A stretch of DNA of 27,194 nucleotides from JAQUOA01 sp037443785 (GCA_037443785.1 JBBINR010000044.1:1-27194), one strand, 5' to 3'; positions 1 through 7,706 are shown, numbered from the stretch's first letter. Notes: generated by a model from the letters alone, not told the origin. Numbers and translations are program-made.

Positions 1-98
1 AATCGTACGATGAAGACGGCATACGAATTAAAATCCGCGTGAGCAGCACCAACGCACCATTCCTAAAAAGAATTTTATCAACAGTGAATCAGCAGTAG
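1..98 (+). CDS. C-terminal end of an unrecognised protein (partial)
   Basis: A frame open from the left edge (first full codon at base 3) runs 31 codons to a TAG at 96-98. The last residues include IRIKIRVSSTNAPFLKRIL, an alternating hydrophobic/charged strand followed by a helix-like segment, which looks like real protein rather than chance reading. The start is outside the window. I do not recognise the family and assign no function. A second frame stops earlier (base 42), so this is the only frame that continues. It is a short fragment and could be spurious. Confidence 0.4.
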   Translation, partial: SYDEDGIRIKIRVSSTNAPFLKRILSTVNQQ

Positions 99-137
99 CT
101 TTTTTTGTCATAATAGATTATTTTGATAGAGATTTTT

Positions 138-208
138 TGCCCTATCGTCTAATGGCAAGACAGCAGACTCTGGATCTGTTTATTGGGGTTCGAATCCCTA
201 TAGGGCAG
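138..208 (+). tRNA. tRNA-Gln (anticodon CUG)
   Basis: The whole cloverleaf can be folded by hand. The acceptor stem is 138-144 with 201-207, seven Watson-Crick pairs. The D-arm is 147-150 with 158-161. The anticodon stem is 163-167 with 175-179, around loop CTCTGGA, with anticodon CTG at 170-172. The T-arm is 184-188 with 196-200, around TTCGAAT. The discriminator base is G208, as usual for glutamine tRNAs. The 3' CCA is not encoded, because the next bases are CAA, so it must be added by the CCA-adding enzyme. Confidence 0.97.
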
Positions 209-209
209 C

Positions 210-244
210 AATAAATCCGGAAATTATTCCGGATTTATTTTTTT
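210..244 (+). terminator. Rho-independent terminator after tRNA-Gln
   Basis: An 11-bp perfect inverted repeat (210-220 with 229-239, AATAAATCCGG and its complement) has an 8-base loop and runs into a T-tract at 238-244. It starts two bases after the mature tRNA end, so it both terminates the tRNA transcript and limits its 3' trailer. Confidence 0.9.
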
Positions 245-288
245 AAATTGACTGTAACCCATGACAATTTATAATATTTAAATAATTC

Positions 289-317
289 TTGACATAGAAG
301 TCTATTGAGAGTAATTT
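289..317 (+). promoter_or_regulatory. Sigma-70-type promoter for the receiver/H-box gene
   Basis: A perfect -35 hexamer TTGACA (289-294) is followed after 17 bases by TAATTT (312-317), a four-of-six match to the -10 consensus. Predicted transcription start is about 324, leaving a leader of roughly 10 bases before the ATG at 335. It lies just downstream of the tRNA terminator, so the next gene is an independent unit. Confidence 0.55.
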
Positions 318-334
318 AAATAAAAAGAAAATCG

Positions 335-1093
335 ATGAATAAACCTTTAAATATCCTTGTTGTTGACGATGAGCTTGCATTTTCAAAACTATTAAGCTTA
401 GATCTTGAATCAACCGGTAATTTCATCGTAAAAACTGCGGTTTCGGGCGAACAGGCCTTGTCAATCCTCAAAGCGGAAACATTTGACGTTGCATTACTTG
501 ATTATCACATTGATGAGATGAACGGACTTCAAATTCTTGAATGGATGAACGAACAGAAAATCCAGACGCCCGTTGTAATGTTGACTGCTGCCGGAACTGA
601 AGAAGTTGCTGTGAACGCGATGAAATTAGGCGCTTACGATTATATCCGAAAAGAGCGGCTTGAATTAAACCACTTGCCGGTTGTTCTCAATGGTGTCTAC
701 GAACGGTATTTATATCGTCAAGAGATGAAACAGCAGGAAATAAAGCGCATTGAAGAAGAAAAACACCAAGCAGCCGTGCAGATGTTTCAAACGACCGTAC
801 GAACGATTGCTCATCATGTAAATAATGCTCTTGCTGTTATCATGCTGCGCTCGTCATCGTATGAGAAAAATGTAAAGAAAAACCTCGATGCAGATACCGC
901 GCAAGGAGTTGTTCAACTTATTACCGATCTTAAAGGGCAAGCGTCCGTTATCGAAGCAGTTGTCCGCTCATTGGTAGATCTTTCAAATGTTGTCTACACA
1001 AGTTATGTTACCGATCAAAATATTATTGATATACGGCAGGAACTTGAAAAAAACCTCTTGAAGATGAAAGAAAAAGAGAAAATAGCCGTGTAG
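335..1093 (+). CDS. Receiver-domain protein with a kinase-like H-box helix but no ATPase domain
   Basis: This is a signalling protein of 252 residues. Residues 5-125 form a CheY-like receiver: acidic pair D11/D12, phospho-acceptor D56 in DVALLDYH, switch T84 in VMLTAAG and K106. A charged helix (about 125-150) leads to FQTTVRTIAHHVNNALAVI (151-169), which closely resembles the H-box of histidine-kinase dimerisation domains (IAHEINNPLAVI type), with H160 in the phospho-histidine place. A second helix follows, and the protein ends without any N, G1 or G2 box. It could be a phosphorelay intermediate, comparable in principle to Spo0B or ChpT, or a degenerate hybrid kinase. No DNA-binding domain is visible. 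The Shine-Dalgarno sequence is weak. It sits alone between the tRNA and hrcA, with its own promoter. Confidence 0.8.
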   Translation: MNKPLNILVVDDELAFSKLLSLDLESTGNFIVKTAVSGEQALSILKAETFDVALLDYHIDEMNGLQILEWMNEQKIQTPVVMLTAAGTEEVAVNAMKLGAYDYIRKERLELNHLPVVLNGVYERYLYRQEMKQQEIKRIEEEKHQAAVQMFQTTVRTIAHHVNNALAVIMLRSSSYEKNVKKNLDADTAQGVVQLITDLKGQASVIEAVVRSLVDLSNVVYTSYVTDQNIIDIRQELEKNLLKMKEKEKIAV

Positions 1094-1163
1094 CAAAAAA
1101 TATTTCCGCTGTAAATAATTATTTCAACGCAATCTTCACCTATTTCTTCCCACACACAGTTTC

Positions 1164-1192
1164 TTGACATACGGTCGAAGTATTCGTATTTT
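1164..1192 (+). promoter_or_regulatory. Sigma-70-type promoter of the hrcA-grpE-dnaJ operon
   Basis: TTGACA (1164-1169), 17 bases, then TATTTT (1187-1192), giving a predicted start near 1199 and a leader of about 37 bases before hrcA. The spacer contains a small inverted repeat, CGAA-GTA-TTCG (1176-1186). No CIRCE operator (TTAGCACTC-N9-GAGTGCTAA) is visible here or elsewhere in the window, so HrcA control of its own operon cannot be claimed from the sequence. Confidence 0.6.
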
Positions 1193-1235
1193 TAAAGAAA
1201 AAAGCAATTTTTTAAATCTTCTCGACGAAACGTGC

Positions 1236-2276
1236 ATGAATGAACTTAACGAAAGAGAAAGAACGATACTGCAGAATATCGTGTACAGCTTTATACAAAC
1301 TGCAGTACCAGTCGGATCTCGATATATTGCGAAGCGGCGAGACATTGGCTTGAGTCCGGCGACGGTTCGCAACGTGATGTCTGATCTCGAATTTTTAGGA
1401 TATATCGGTCACCCGCATACGTCTGCCGGAAGAATTCCGACCGATAAAGGATATCGCTTTTATGTAAACGAATTGATGGATATTGAACGATTAACCAAAT
1501 CGGATCAAAACGTAATTACGAACCAGCTGAAAAGAACTATCGAAACAGACGAGTTGCTGAAAATCGCGTCCAAAATATTAGGCACCATTTCAAATCAATT
1601 AAGCGTTGTTTCGTCACCAAGTATGACAATCGGTGTTTTTGAAAAATTGGAACTAATTCAAGTGTCAAGTACTCGGCTGTTAGTTATTATCTCCGTCCGA
1701 ACTGGTATTGTAAAGACGATCATGATGGAAATCAGCACGGAAATACAAAAAAATAAACTCGAAGAAGTATCGCAATTATTGAATGAAAAATTAAGCGGAC
1801 TGACATTAAAGGAAATACGAGAAACATTTCAGGATCGAATTCGTGAATATCAAAACGAAGATTCCGGATTGATCAGACTTTTTATCGATTCCGTCGATAA
1901 ACTTTTCAACGAAAATCGAGCAGAAAAAATTCATATCGGAGGAACAAAGAATATCCTCTCCCAACCTGAATTTGAAGACACAAAAAATTTCAGAAGCATT
2001 ATTGAATTGATGGAAAATCAGGATATCATCATTCATGTTTTGGAAAAAAATGAAGGAACCAGCGACAAAACCAAAGTGACCATTGGAGAAGAGAATAGCA
2101 TTCAAGATTTGAAAGATCTCAGTCTTATTTCGGCAAAATATTCGACCGGAGATCTTACCGGCACCATCGGCATTCTCGGCCCCAAAAGGATGAATTATTC
2201 AAAAATGATTCCGTTGGTCGATTTTGTAGCTGATACAATCTCCTCAATGCTTCAACCGACACACGACACCAAATAA
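1236..2276 (+). CDS. hrcA: Heat-inducible transcription repressor HrcA
   Basis: HrcA represses chaperone operons by binding CIRCE elements and is itself kept active by GroEL. From the chosen ATG the protein has 346 residues, normal for the family. An N-terminal winged helix includes SPATVRNVMSDLE (40-52), followed by the family signature HTSAGRIPTDKGYRFYV (61-77). A GAF-like central region and a C-terminal helix ending in VDFVADTISSML follow. The frame can be extended upstream to a TTG at 1164, but that TTG is the first triplet of the -35 box and the extra residues match nothing in HrcA, so ATG 1236 is preferred. Its stop lies 6 bases before grpE, which places it first in the chaperone operon. 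Confidence 0.93.
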   Translation: MNELNERERTILQNIVYSFIQTAVPVGSRYIAKRRDIGLSPATVRNVMSDLEFLGYIGHPHTSAGRIPTDKGYRFYVNELMDIERLTKSDQNVITNQLKRTIETDELLKIASKILGTISNQLSVVSSPSMTIGVFEKLELIQVSSTRLLVIISVRTGIVKTIMMEISTEIQKNKLEEVSQLLNEKLSGLTLKEIRETFQDRIREYQNEDSGLIRLFIDSVDKLFNENRAEKIHIGGTKNILSQPEFEDTKNFRSIIELMENQDIIIHVLEKNEGTSDKTKVTIGEENSIQDLKDLSLISAKYSTGDLTGTIGILGPKRMNYSKMIPLVDFVADTISSMLQPTHDTK

Positions 2277-2282
2277 GGAATT

Positions 2283-2864
2283 ATGGAAGAAAACAATATC
2301 ACAAACGTACAGCCGTCTCAAGAACAAAACAAAGAAAACTCTGCAGCTCAAGAACACGCTGTTGAAAAATCTGAAATAGAAATTCTCAATGAAAAAACTA
2401 TGGAATTGGAAAAGCAGACTGCACTGTTAAAAGATCAACTTCTCCGAAAAGCAGCTGAATTTGAGAATTACAAACGTAGAACTGAAACAGAAACCATCAG
2501 TCTTGCAAAATACGCAAGCGAAAATATAATCACTCAACTCCTTCCTGTTCTCGATGATCTTTCGCGATCGTTAAAAAGCAGCAGTGAGAAAATCGACTCC
2601 GATCCTTTTTATAAGGGTGTCGAAATGATCTCGAATAAATTTTTAAAACTGCTTGAATCACAAGGATTGAGATCAATGGAAACGATCGGCAAAGAATTTA
2701 ATGTGGCCTATCACGATGCACTGATGCAGATTCCGCGAACCGACGTTCCCCCGCACACAATTATCGAAGAAGTTGAAAAGGGGTATATGCTTTTTGATAA
2801 GGTCATTCGTCATGCGAAAGTGATTGTTTCAACATTGGTCGTACAGGAGGAAGTAAAAAATTAA
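2283..2864 (+). CDS. grpE: Nucleotide exchange factor GrpE
   Basis: GrpE releases ADP from DnaK and acts as a thermosensor of the Hsp70 cycle in the cytoplasm. The product is 193 residues. It has an acidic, Gln/Asn-rich disordered start (1-30), a long coiled-coil helix (about 30-75) with the family motif FENYKRR (60-66), a helical bundle (VLDDLSRSL, about 89-97) and a beta domain ending in VIRHAKVIVS. The Shine-Dalgarno AAGGAA (2275-2280) overlaps the hrcA stop. The gene ends in TAATG, sharing one base with the dnaJ start, so translation of the two is probably coupled. No dnaK gene is in the window. Confidence 0.94.
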   Translation: MEENNITNVQPSQEQNKENSAAQEHAVEKSEIEILNEKTMELEKQTALLKDQLLRKAAEFENYKRRTETETISLAKYASENIITQLLPVLDDLSRSLKSSSEKIDSDPFYKGVEMISNKFLKLLESQGLRSMETIGKEFNVAYHDALMQIPRTDVPPHTIIEEVEKGYMLFDKVIRHAKVIVSTLVVQEEVKN

Positions 2865-4018
2865 TGGCGAATAAAAGAGACTATTACGAAGTACTTGGCG
2901 TTCAACGCGGTGCCTCAACGGATGAAATAAAGAAAGCGTATCGAAAACTTGCCCTTCAGCATCACCCGGATCGAAATCCGAATAATAAAGAAGCGGAAGA
3001 AAAATTTAAAGAAGCGACAGAAGCATACGAAGTGTTGTCGGATCATCAAAAACGCCAGCGCTATGATCAATTTGGCCATCAAGGAATGCGAGGCGGAGCT
3101 GATTACCACAGCTATCAAAATTTCAATGATATTTTTTCGCAGTTTGGTGATATTTTTGGCGGGAGCGGATCGATCTTTGACGATATGTTCGGAGGAGGAC
3201 AAACACGCAGACCTCGTGCAAGCGGCGAACCGGGCTCGGATCTTCGTATCCGTTTGAAATTAAGTTTGGAAGAAATTGCCGAGGGTGTTGAGAAGAAAAT
3301 TAAAATTAAAAAATGGAAAACGTGCTCGACGTGCAGCGGAAGCGGCGCTCGTGCGGGATCGTCAAAATCTTCATGCCCTCATTGTAACGGCACCGGCGAG
3401 ATACGACAAGTTTCCCGATCGATGTTTGGGCAATTTGTAAACATCGCACCATGTACATATTGCGGTGGCACCGGGCAGATTATTCGTGAAAAATGCCAGA
3501 CATGTCAAGGCGAAGGACGCGAACAAGGCGAAACAACACTCAAAATCAATGTGCCTGCAGGGGTTTCCGAAGGTCAATACATGACCTTACAAGGACAAGG
3601 AAATGCCGGACGACGAGGCGGATATGCCGGCGACGTGATTGTAGAATTTATTGAAGAAAAGCACGAACACTTTGTGCGTAATGGCGATGATGTTATTTTT
3701 AATGCCATGATCAGTTATCCGGAAGCAGTGCTTGGGTGCGATCTGGAAGTCCCGACGCTTTCCGGGAAAGCGAAAATAAAAATTGAACCTGGCACAATGC
3801 CTGGGAAAATGCTTCGCTTGAAAGAAAAAGGAATTCCGCGGCTGAACAATTACGGCCGGGGTGATCAACTGATCCGAATCCAAATCTGGGTTCCGTCAAA
3901 AATAAACTCTCGTGAAAAAGAATTGTTAAAAGAATTATCCTCGGGCGAACATATTAACCCTACGGAAGAGGAAAAGAAGAAAAGTTTCTTTGATAAAATG
4001 AAAAATGTGTTCTCGTAA
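2864..4018 (+). CDS. dnaJ: Chaperone DnaJ (Hsp40, type I)
   Basis: DnaJ delivers unfolded clients to DnaK and stimulates its ATPase. At 384 residues it has the full type I layout. The J-domain holds HPD at 34-36, and a Gly/Phe-rich linker spans about 70-112. Four zinc repeats follow: CSTCSGSG (154-161), CPHCNGTG (171-178), CTYCGGTG (197-204) and CQTCQGEG (211-218). Two C-terminal client-binding beta domains complete it. All eight zinc cysteines are present. A clear Shine-Dalgarno AGGAGG (2845-2850) lies inside the end of grpE, 13 bases before the ATG. Both genes overlap at TAATG. Confidence 0.97.
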   Translation: MANKRDYYEVLGVQRGASTDEIKKAYRKLALQHHPDRNPNNKEAEEKFKEATEAYEVLSDHQKRQRYDQFGHQGMRGGADYHSYQNFNDIFSQFGDIFGGSGSIFDDMFGGGQTRRPRASGEPGSDLRIRLKLSLEEIAEGVEKKIKIKKWKTCSTCSGSGARAGSSKSSCPHCNGTGEIRQVSRSMFGQFVNIAPCTYCGGTGQIIREKCQTCQGEGREQGETTLKINVPAGVSEGQYMTLQGQGNAGRRGGYAGDVIVEFIEEKHEHFVRNGDDVIFNAMISYPEAVLGCDLEVPTLSGKAKIKIEPGTMPGKMLRLKEKGIPRLNNYGRGDQLIRIQIWVPSKINSREKELLKELSSGEHINPTEEEKKKSFFDKMKNVFS

Positions 4019-4032
4019 CAATCGGGATCGCA

Positions 4033-4464
4033 ATGAAATTCTTACGGCGTCTGCAGGAATATTTTTCCTTCACAAAAAATGAACAAAAAATTCTTCTTTT
4101 TTTGTCAATCGTTTTTCTTGCGGGCGTTGCAATTAAGATTTATAAAGCATACGTTACGACCGATGGAACGCCGCCGTTTGATTATCGACAAAGCGATTCC
4201 ATGTTTACAGAACGGTCGAAAGAATTACTAAATGATTCTCTTCCGTCGCGTCTACGGTCGATCGGGTCAAAGAAAATCAATATTAACACGGCCAGTAAAA
4301 ACGAATTAATGGAATTACCAGGAATCGGGGAAGCAATGGCGGATAGAATTTTGCTCTACCGCGAAGAAAAAGGTTCTTTTAAAAGCATCGCTGAAATGAA
4401 GAAGGTCAAAGGGGTTGGAGAGAAAAAATTCGAAAAATTGAAACCATTTATTGAGGCTCAATGA
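4033..4464 (+). CDS. ComEA-like helix-hairpin-helix protein with a membrane anchor
   Basis: The product has 143 residues. A short basic cytoplasmic start is followed by one transmembrane segment (about 19-36, KILLFLSIVFLAGVAIKI). A polar linker leads to a ComEA-type double helix-hairpin-helix at 81-143: ININTASKNELMELPGIGE, then MADRILLYREEKG, then VKGVGEKKFEKLKPF. In competence systems such domains bind DNA at the outer face of the inner membrane. The layout fits a membrane-tethered DNA-binding protein, but no comEC or other competence gene is in the window, so a role in DNA uptake is inference only. It overlaps the next gene by 4 bases (ATGA), which suggests functional or at least translational coupling. 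Confidence 0.8.
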   Translation: MKFLRRLQEYFSFTKNEQKILLFLSIVFLAGVAIKIYKAYVTTDGTPPFDYRQSDSMFTERSKELLNDSLPSRLRSIGSKKININTASKNELMELPGIGEAMADRILLYREEKGSFKSIAEMKKVKGVGEKKFEKLKPFIEAQ

Positions 4465-5372
4465 AAGGCACTGAACGATACCTCGCATTCATAATTGAAC
4501 GTTCTCATGTTACCGCCGTTGAGATAGCCCACAGTCCGAAAGGGAAAACGCTGACAGCTGCCGGATCATTCGACTCCGCAATTAATTTTGATGATCCACA
4601 AGTGCACAGCGAAGTGGGGGCCGCCGGACGAGAAAGAACTTTCGTAAAAGAGATTCAAAATTTTATGAAGAAAATCGGAGCGGGCGCTCATTTCTTTTCT
4701 TTCGGACTCAACAGCAAAATGGCGGTTGTTCAATCTATCCCTGTTGAGATGTCTCTTTCGGATGAAGAATTCAATACGCATCTTGAATGGGAACTCAATA
4801 ATTTCTTCCCAGAAGCTTCTCCGGATCAATACGTGATTTCACCGTACGCGCTGGTAGGAAATGACGGTAAGCCAAGTGACCGTGCCATGATGATTTCTGT
4901 TCGCAAATCTTTCATCAATTTCTTGAATGGCGTTTGCGAAAAACTTCATGGGTCCCTTCATATTGTGGATATCGATCACTTTTGTGCCGAGACATGTTTG
5001 ACATACAATTTTCCGACATTGACGGGAAAACGTACCGTCGTCATCGGAATGGATGAAGAAACACTTGATGCAAGTTTGTTGGTAGGAGGGAAAAATTCAG
5101 ACATTCGTACAATGCTTTGGGATGGAAAGGATTTATCGATTGTCGATGCCTATGCGCGAGACCAACAAGCTGACATTATTTATTTGCACGGGAGAATAAT
5201 AAATCAGGAAATTGCAAACAAGTTGAAACAATTTACGCCATATCAAGTTGAGATCTCCGATCCGTTCCGAAAAGTAGCTTTGCCCGCAACGCTGAAAAAC
5301 GTCGAAGAAATTAAAAATAAGAAACAGGAATATACTGCAGCCGTTGGTCTTGCCGTTCGTGAAGAAGAATGA
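4461..5372 (+). CDS. PilM-like actin-fold protein (orphan)
   Basis: The product has 303 residues with no signal peptide or membrane segment. The region FGLNSKMAVVQSIPVE (81-96), then LSDEEFNTHLEWELNNFFP (99-117), strongly recalls PilM: nucleotide-fold strand, conserved proline, then the helix that ends at the FP motif. Later features also fit PilM: DIDHFCAE, a glycine-bearing strand VVIGMDEETL, ISDPFRKV near the end and the closing AAVGLAVRE. PilM is the cytoplasmic, ATP-binding, actin-like part of type IV pilus and type II secretion alignment complexes, and normally sits beside pilN, pilO and pilP. Here it lies between a ComEA-like gene and rsmD, with no partner genes. The assignment rests on motif resemblance and is moderately certain. 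Confidence 0.6.
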   Translation: MKGTERYLAFIIERSHVTAVEIAHSPKGKTLTAAGSFDSAINFDDPQVHSEVGAAGRERTFVKEIQNFMKKIGAGAHFFSFGLNSKMAVVQSIPVEMSLSDEEFNTHLEWELNNFFPEASPDQYVISPYALVGNDGKPSDRAMMISVRKSFINFLNGVCEKLHGSLHIVDIDHFCAETCLTYNFPTLTGKRTVVIGMDEETLDASLLVGGKNSDIRTMLWDGKDLSIVDAYARDQQADIIYLHGRIINQEIANKLKQFTPYQVEISDPFRKVALPATLKNVEEIKNKKQEYTAAVGLAVREEE

Positions 5373-5923
5373 GAGTGATTGCAGGGAAATATAAGAATCG
5401 GATTTTGAAAACCGTCAGCGATAATTCCGTTCGACCGGCAACCGATAAAGTTAAAGGAGCAATTTTCAACGTCCTTCAATCGCGGGTTACTTGGTCGGAT
5501 GCGGCAGTACTTGATCTTTATGCTGGCAGCGGCAGTGTTGGTATTGAGGCGTTGAGCCGGGGAGCAAAGAGAGTAATTTTTGTTGAGAACAGCCGCAGTG
5601 CGCTTCGATTCTTAAAAATGAATTTAGAATCGATCGGCGCGAACGGAAACGGACAGATTGTATTTGGCGATGTTGATAAGTTTTTGCAAAGCGCGATATC
5701 GAAGTTTGCAATCGTTTTTGCGGATCCTCCGTATGCTCTCGAATCTCTGGCGGATTTGCCCACAAAAATATTTACGCAGGATATCATCGTGCCGAACGGA
5801 TATCTTGTTATTGAACATCCGACGAAGTATGAATTTCATCAAAGCTCGCTTTGGGAAATTGTCGTTCAGAAAGAATACGGACGCACCTCAGTTTCATTCT
5901 TTCAACATAGAAAGATAGAATAA
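5369..5923 (+). CDS. rsmD: 16S rRNA (guanine966-N2)-methyltransferase RsmD
   Basis: RsmD methylates G966 of 16S rRNA, using S-adenosylmethionine, during 30S assembly. The 184-residue product starts with the conserved MRVIAGKYKNR. It has RPATDKVKGAIFNVL (22-36), the SAM-binding glycine loop VLDLYAGSGSVGIEAL (47-62) and the catalytic N6/N2-type motif DPPY (119-122). Length is typical. It overlaps the previous gene by 4 bases (ATGA) and shares TAATG with coaD. The rsmD-coaD pairing is common in bacteria, which strengthens both calls. Confidence 0.95.
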   Translation: MRVIAGKYKNRILKTVSDNSVRPATDKVKGAIFNVLQSRVTWSDAAVLDLYAGSGSVGIEALSRGAKRVIFVENSRSALRFLKMNLESIGANGNGQIVFGDVDKFLQSAISKFAIVFADPPYALESLADLPTKIFTQDIIVPNGYLVIEHPTKYEFHQSSLWEIVVQKEYGRTSVSFFQHRKIE

Positions 5924-6411
5924 TGAAGATTGCTATTTATCCCGGGACATTCGACCCGATCACCAATGGACATCTGGATATTATTCAACGTGCGTCTCTA
6001 TTATTTGATACCGTCATCGTTACGGTCGCTGTGAATTCATCGAAAACACCGATGTTTTCAACCGAAGAACGAGTCGACCTCATTCGTTCTGCTATAAAAG
6101 AAAAAAAAATAAAAAACGTTTCTGTCGATTCGTTCAGCGGATTGCTCGTGACGTTTGCCCGAAAGAAAAAAGCTTCCGTGCTCATTCGTGGATTGCGCGC
6201 AGTGTCGGATTTTGAATATGAATTCCAGATGGCACTGATGAACCGCAAGCAAGATCCAAAAATCACAACCGTATTTTTGATGCCTCACGAAAAATATACT
6301 TACCTCAATTCGAGCATCATCCGCGAAGTCGCGCGGCTTGATGGCAGCGTCAGGGATTTGGTTCCGGTCGCTGTTCAAAAGAAATTAAAAGAAAAATTTA
6401 CGACAAAATAA
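5923..6411 (+). CDS. coaD: Phosphopantetheine adenylyltransferase CoaD
   Basis: CoaD transfers AMP from ATP to 4'-phosphopantetheine, the penultimate step of coenzyme A synthesis. The 162-residue product has the nucleotidyltransferase signature TNGH (14-17) within YPGTFDPITNGHLDI, lysine 41 in NSSKTPMF, the substrate-binding LIRGLRAVSDFEYEFQMAL and the C-terminal ATP motif NSSIIREVA. Length and order match the bacterial hexameric enzyme. It is the last gene of the run that starts at hrcA. No clear T-tailed terminator follows, only a small hairpin (6449-6463). Confidence 0.96.
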   Translation: MKIAIYPGTFDPITNGHLDIIQRASLLFDTVIVTVAVNSSKTPMFSTEERVDLIRSAIKEKKIKNVSVDSFSGLLVTFARKKKASVLIRGLRAVSDFEYEFQMALMNRKQDPKITTVFLMPHEKYTYLNSSIIREVARLDGSVRDLVPVAVQKKLKEKFTTK

Positions 6412-6448
6412 AAGCCGTACAAATTTATTGTCACACCATTCGATCGCT

Positions 6449-6463
6449 CAGTGCTATGCACTG
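6449..6463 (+). other. Perfect 6-bp palindrome between coaD and the aminotransferase gene
   Basis: CAGTGC-TAT-GCACTG forms a perfect inverted repeat with a three-base loop in the 94-base gap 6412-6505. There is no T-tract after it, so it is a poor terminator. It could be an operator or a weak hairpin. The rest of the gap holds an SD-like AGGAAG at 6491-6496 that decides the downstream GTG start. Confidence 0.3.
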
Positions 6464-6505
6464 TCTTTGCAATGGGAATATTTTTATGAAAGGAAGAATT
6501 AGATC

Positions 6506-7699
6506 GTGAAATCATTATCAAAAAAAGTTGCCCAGGCAGAAGCGTCGCAGACGTTGGCATTAACCGCTCTGGCAAAAAAAATGAAAGCAGAAGGTATTGA
6601 TGTTGTTAGTTTAACGGCAGGCGAGCCGGATTTTCCGACTCCACAGCATATAAAGCAAGCAGCGGTAAAAGCAATTGAAGAAAATTTTACAAAATATACT
6701 GTCAATGCGGGAATACCTGAACTGCGTAAGACAATCGCTGAAAAATTGAAACGAGATAACAATGTGGAAGTTGATCCGTCTCAAATTCTCGTCTCAAACG
6801 GCGCAAAGCATTCCATCTTCAATGCACTTCAAGCAATTTGCAACAAAGGAGATGAAGTGATCATCCCCGCACCATATTGGGTCAGTTATCCTGAAATGGT
6901 GAAATTGGTTGATGCAATTCCTGTCATTCTCAAAACGACAGAGAAAACCGATTTCAAAATTACTGCCGTACAATTTAAAAAAACAATTACAAAAAAAACA
7001 AAAGCATTGATTCTTTGCTCCCCTTCCAATCCGACGGGTTCGGTATATTCCCAGGAAGAATTAGAATCACTCGCCGAAGTGGTGAAGAAAACAGGAATTT
7101 TTGTCATTGCCGACGAGATCTATGAAAAAGTTATTTACGATGGAATGAAGCATTTTAGTCTCGCTTCAATTAAAGAGATCAAAAATCAAATCATTACCGT
7201 GAATGGAGTTTCCAAGGCGTATTCTATGACGGGCTGGAGAATCGGATTTCTTGCCGCTGCAAAGGAGATTGTTGACGCAACCGATAAAGTGCAAAGCCAG
7301 GTAACCAGTGCACCGAATTCCATTGCACAAAAAGCAGCTTATGCCGCCTTTGCGGGAAGCGATGATGAAGTGAAAAAGATGACCGCAGAGTTTCAAAAGC
7401 GCCGCGATTATATTTATAACGCCATGACTTCAATTCCAGGGGTGACCTCATCATTTCCGAAAGGGGCGTTTTATCTTTTCCCGAATGTTGGCTCATTTTT
7501 TGGGAAAAGTTTTAATGGGACGAAAATTAAAAATTGCGATGATCTTGCACAATATCTGATTAAAGAAGGACAGGTTGTTACTGTCCCAGGGAGCGGGTTC
7601 GGAGCAAAGAATAATATTCGTCTTTCGTATGCCTGCTCGATGCAAGACCTTGAAAAAGCAGTATCGCGAATAAAAGATGCACTTGCAAAATTGAAATAG
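6506..7699 (+). CDS. aspC: Pyridoxal-phosphate aminotransferase, aspartate aminotransferase type (class I)
   Basis: This enzyme transfers the amino group of aspartate (possibly also of aromatic amino acids) to 2-oxoglutarate. The 397-residue product has SLTAGEPDFPTP (35-46), SPSNPTGS (172-179) and the cofactor-binding aspartate in IADEIYE (D203). The Schiff-base lysine K237 lies in SKAYSMTGWRIGF with R245, and the substrate carboxylate arginine is in NNIRLSYA near the end. The family is subgroup I-beta/gamma, as in Thermus and Bacillus. The start is GTG 6506, with Shine-Dalgarno AGGAAG nine bases upstream. The ATG at 6486 leads to a stop after seven codons. Substrate range cannot be fixed from sequence; an aromatic role would fit the nearby tyrA and DAHP synthase. 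Confidence 0.9.
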   Translation: MKSLSKKVAQAEASQTLALTALAKKMKAEGIDVVSLTAGEPDFPTPQHIKQAAVKAIEENFTKYTVNAGIPELRKTIAEKLKRDNNVEVDPSQILVSNGAKHSIFNALQAICNKGDEVIIPAPYWVSYPEMVKLVDAIPVILKTTEKTDFKITAVQFKKTITKKTKALILCSPSNPTGSVYSQEELESLAEVVKKTGIFVIADEIYEKVIYDGMKHFSLASIKEIKNQIITVNGVSKAYSMTGWRIGFLAAAKEIVDATDKVQSQVTSAPNSIAQKAAYAAFAGSDDEVKKMTAEFQKRRDYIYNAMTSIPGVTSSFPKGAFYLFPNVGSFFGKSFNGTKIKNCDDLAQYLIKEGQVVTVPGSGFGAKNNIRLSYACSMQDLEKAVSRIKDALAKLK

Positions 7700-7706
7700 C
7701 CTAGTG

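Noticed and set aside
1094..1235. Search for a CIRCE element or terminator between the receiver gene and hrcA
   Set aside because: No 9-bp inverted repeat of the CIRCE type and no T-tailed hairpin are present; only a 4-bp repeat in the promoter spacer.
1136..1372. A 78-codon minus-strand frame across the hrcA start
   Set aside because: It is antisense to the conserved HrcA winged helix and the hrcA promoter, has no family motif, and is a shadow frame.
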